Shown here: in pieces, positions 21,197 to 64,000 of the stretch
Layout of the letters: every line of letters begins with the position of its first letter
Position numbering within the stretch: the first letter of the stretch is position 1
Source: Cristatella mucedo
Lineage: Eukaryota > Bryozoa > Phylactolaemata > Cristatellidae
Reading direction: 5' to 3'
Length of the DNA: 64,000 bases
NCBI GenBank assembly: GCA_009760855.2
Contig: WPIO01000025.1
Span: 1,783,501 to 1,847,500, forward strand
Made by a program: the position numbers and the translations under genes
Notes under the pieces: generated by a model
What the model was told of the DNA's origin: nothing
Databases searched by the model: none
Seen by the model: the letters and a program-made list of their open reading frames with translations, nothing else

Positions 21197-22614
21197 CGTG
21201 CGAAGTGACCAGAAGTCCTGCTGTACTTTTCGTCCATGCAGTGACGCTAGTGACCCGCAGTCCTGCTTTAACTCTTCAGCAATCGCTAGCCAGGTTGGAC
21301 AACATTCGAAGTCTCCATAGAAGTAACCAGCAAATATGGGAATTTGCGGAGCTGCAAAAATTTAATGGTACCGCGGAAATTGTCCTAGTAACACGTCTGT
21401 CATAGGTCTTGTCACAGTTATTCTAGCATCGTCTTGCTTGGAGGATTGTAGGGAATTCTTTTGACATTACCTTTTCAACACATCTTTCATGAACGGCTAA
21501 ATCTATACTCTTCAAAACTTGTATTTCATAAGCACGGACATATATTTTCTTACTTCTTTGCTTTACCACGGAAATACGAGCTCTCGCTTCACTTTTCTTA
21601 CTTCATTTAGACCTCTTTTCTACATGCGTTCTTTGTTTTTCTGATCGAACTTCAAATAACTTGTAATGAAACTAAGAGTTGCATCATTGGAACGGCTTTA
21701 GCTTATGATAACAATTACTGTCCTGCAGTCATGCTTATACAAGCCTTCACTCATTCAGCTGACCAGTGCTACTCTGACAATGAAATAAATGACAAAAGCT
21801 GTGTTCCGTTTTAGACAACAGCTTGGCATTATGGGGAGGTAACCAGAGCAAGGTTGATACACAGTGTATCGTCTGGATACTAATGGAGCAAATTGAAGTT
21901 GCTCTTGGCCAAGTTTTTAAATTCGCCTTATGATTTCGCTGACTATACTGTGTTATTCATTCTTCATTATTATTTATTGCTTTTTAAATTGAATTTGTAT
22001 TCATGCAACCGGAAAGCATTTTTTACGGATGTTGCACTAACATAACCTTCTTTAAGTACAGGCTGTAACACCTACAAGCAGCCGTACGGTATTAAGGCAC
22101 GACTAAACCTAAAAGAGTATGAACAAAGATGGCCACTTTATCCATAACTAATCACGTTTCTTATCTGTTCAATCTAGATTGAATTACTACATATACAATT
22201 TGCGTTTGTAAAGCACTTGAGCAATTTTTAGGTGGCTAAATAATGAAAGTATAAAACAAAGGTTTTACATCCAGCTTTATATCCGGCAGTCAGGGGACAT
22301 TTTATCGGAGAGCTGATTCTTGTAAATGTTCAAGCGGGATTTTAAAATAATCAAGTTTGGCCTTGCCTTCTGAGCATATGATTTGACGTTGTTCGAGCCT
22401 AATATGATTCGATGAAACCAAATGGACACTGCACTTACACAAATTTTAGAAATCCGAAGAAAAGTCACTAAACAAGGCTAAATATTCCTAAATATAAATG
22501 TATAACATGTCATAACAAATAGTATAGATTAACTCAGGAAAGTTGTATTTGAAGATACTAACAATCCACCTCACTCTAAAACTAATGCCATCAAGGAAGA
22601 AATGTTCAAATTCG
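21197..22614. other. no gene recognised; 3' flank of the SLC22 gene
   Basis: AT-rich DNA between the last LINE copy and the candidate polyadenylation signal. No motif-bearing frame was seen. Confidence 0.45.
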
Positions 22615-22620
22615 TTTATT
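22615..22620 (-). promoter_or_regulatory. candidate polyadenylation signal of the SLC22 gene
   Basis: TTTATT on the plus strand reads AATAAA on the minus strand, about 300 bases 3' of the stop codon. It is the first clear hexamer noted downstream. The motif is common in AT-rich DNA, so this is only a candidate. Confidence 0.3.
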
Positions 22621-22918
22621 TTACCTATTTATCGATGTTGTCCCGTTAATTAAGGCCAAATTTCGCAGGAATTACTTCAATCGATATCAAAGTTACCAGT
22701 AGCCTTCTTTGTAGCATCATGCGTTTCTCTTTCTTAAAACAACCCAACTCAGTCACAAATAAAAATCGTGCTTAAACAAATGCGTACCATGTTCTAAATT
22801 GGTACCTAGTTGCTGGTTTCATTACTAAGAATGCAATACAGTCTGGACATGCCGTCATGTAGATGTTGAATAGGTGACCATTCAAGAATATCAGTTCGTG
22901 GTTTCCATGAGATTATCC

Positions 22919-62945
<40,027 letters not shown>

Positions 62946-64000
62946 CTGAAAAACAAAATCGAATGTAAAAAAATTAGTTAGCTTAGAAACGCACGAGTTA
63001 AACAAGTGATTTCATTCGAGATAAGTCTTGAGATGCAGCTATGTCACAAGCATAAAAGAATGGTTCAAGCTCAATTTGTAACTCCATATAGTCACTGAGA
63101 TCTAGTTTGCTTTAAACTAGAGATTTTTTAATTGCCAAAAACTCAAATTTTAAAACTAAAAAATTTAATTTTGCATTACTCCCATATAATATATAGGTTT
63201 CATCTCTGGTAAAAGAAAAGCTAGACTGGTCTGCAGGATGAGAAATAACATTCACAAGTAGTGACTGATTACGATCGGACAAGGAAGGTCTGAACACACT
63301 AGAGCTTCATCAAACAGATAGATCGCAGTCCACAGTAGATAAAAGAAAATATATTTATACATAGTGCATAACGCACCATACACATCGAATAGAACTAGGT
63401 CGCTGACATTAAATCAAGGCTGCAACTCAGGATGTCGTTAGTGACACAGGTGATTGCAGTTCAATTTGTACAGTTTTGCTTGAGTCCTGGCAGTAATTAT
63501 TTGGTAATTCATTTGAGTCAACATGTTTTAAATATTTATATAAGACAATTTGACGATTGACCTCGAGGATTAAAGGAAGCAAAATAATGGAAAAAATTGT
63601 GACAGTTTAGAAATAATGATACTTATATGACCTTTGAATACAATCTTGAGTTAAAACCCATTGATCGAAGGAACAACTGTCCAGAGCTTTTCTGGGAGAA
63701 GCCGTTTATCTGTTGTAGCATATAATTTCACATATTCTGCTACGTTGTGAACATATTGCATAGCCAGTGGAGATCAAAGAGAGATATACAACTGAAGAGT
63801 AATAATTTGCATGCTAGGTCCTACAAATTTGGCTTTTCCGAGTGTAAGTATGAACGGCTGTCGGTAATCTAGAGACAAATTACAAGTTATTTGTCTCAAG
63901 CCTCTGTCTGTCTCACTGTCTGTCTGTCTCTGTCTCTGCCTCGGTCTCTGTCTCGGTCTCTGTCTCGGTCTCGGTCTCGGTCTCTTCTTCTCTTTTTCTC
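62946..64000 (-). other. region upstream of first identified SLC22 exon
   Basis: This stretch should lie in the intron before the loop exon. I looked on the minus strand for an ATG exon carrying segment 1 and a phase-2 donor and recognised none. The 61-codon frame at 63112-63297 shows no family motif. The last 100 bases are a CT-rich microsatellite. Confidence 0.4.
63898..64000. repeat. CT-rich microsatellite (GTCTC/TCTGTC units) running off the window
   Basis: Repeats of GTCTC, TCTGTC and CGGTCT occupy the final 100 bases and continue past the edge, so the full length is unknown. Confidence 0.9.

Overview
This is eukaryotic (animal) DNA: about 40% GC, protein-coding sequence split by GT-AG introns, and many non-LTR retrotransposon copies, microsatellites and LTR-element remnants. 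Reading frames over 100 codons are nearly all retroelement or simple-sequence artefacts. Repeat content and exon/intron structure would suit a lophotrochozoan such as a flatworm or mollusc, but nothing here fixes the species.

The one clear host gene is on the minus strand. Eight exons between 62945 and 22919 join in phase through seven GT-AG introns into 481 residues plus stop of an SLC22-type (organic cation/anion transporter) major facilitator protein. They run from the extracellular loop after membrane segment 1 to the C-terminus. The first exon (N-terminus and segment 1) was not found and probably lies beyond base 64000. Introns range from 210 bases to 16.9 kb. The exon at 52892-53063 has no conspicuous open frame and was found by looking for the expected family motif and matching phases.

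Bases 1-22918 lie 3' of this gene and are almost entirely repeats. From left to right they hold: inverted and nested copies of a CR1/L2-like LINE (called LINE-B here); one end of an ancient direct repeat (3243-3960); a long decayed LINE with endonuclease and reverse transcriptase domains (LINE-A, 4389 to about 7930); LINE-B copies at 8206-9612 and 12688-14004; a probable solo LTR with a 5-base target duplication inside a LINE-A tail (11500-11987); a short LTR retroelement on the minus strand with a primer-binding site for initiator tRNA-Met (17838-20015); and another LINE-B copy (20031-21196).

The introns (23102-62746) carry further LINE-B 3' ends in both orientations, a 3.3 kb decayed LINE cluster (27828-31305) with a 500-base CT-rich microsatellite, a second copy of the ancient repeat (55262-56460), and long AT-rich stretches with nothing recognisable. 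Almost every LINE-B copy ends in the same imperfect hairpin followed by an ATT-rich tail, which is probably the signal its reverse transcriptase recognises. No CRISPR array, operon, convincing tRNA or rRNA gene was seen.
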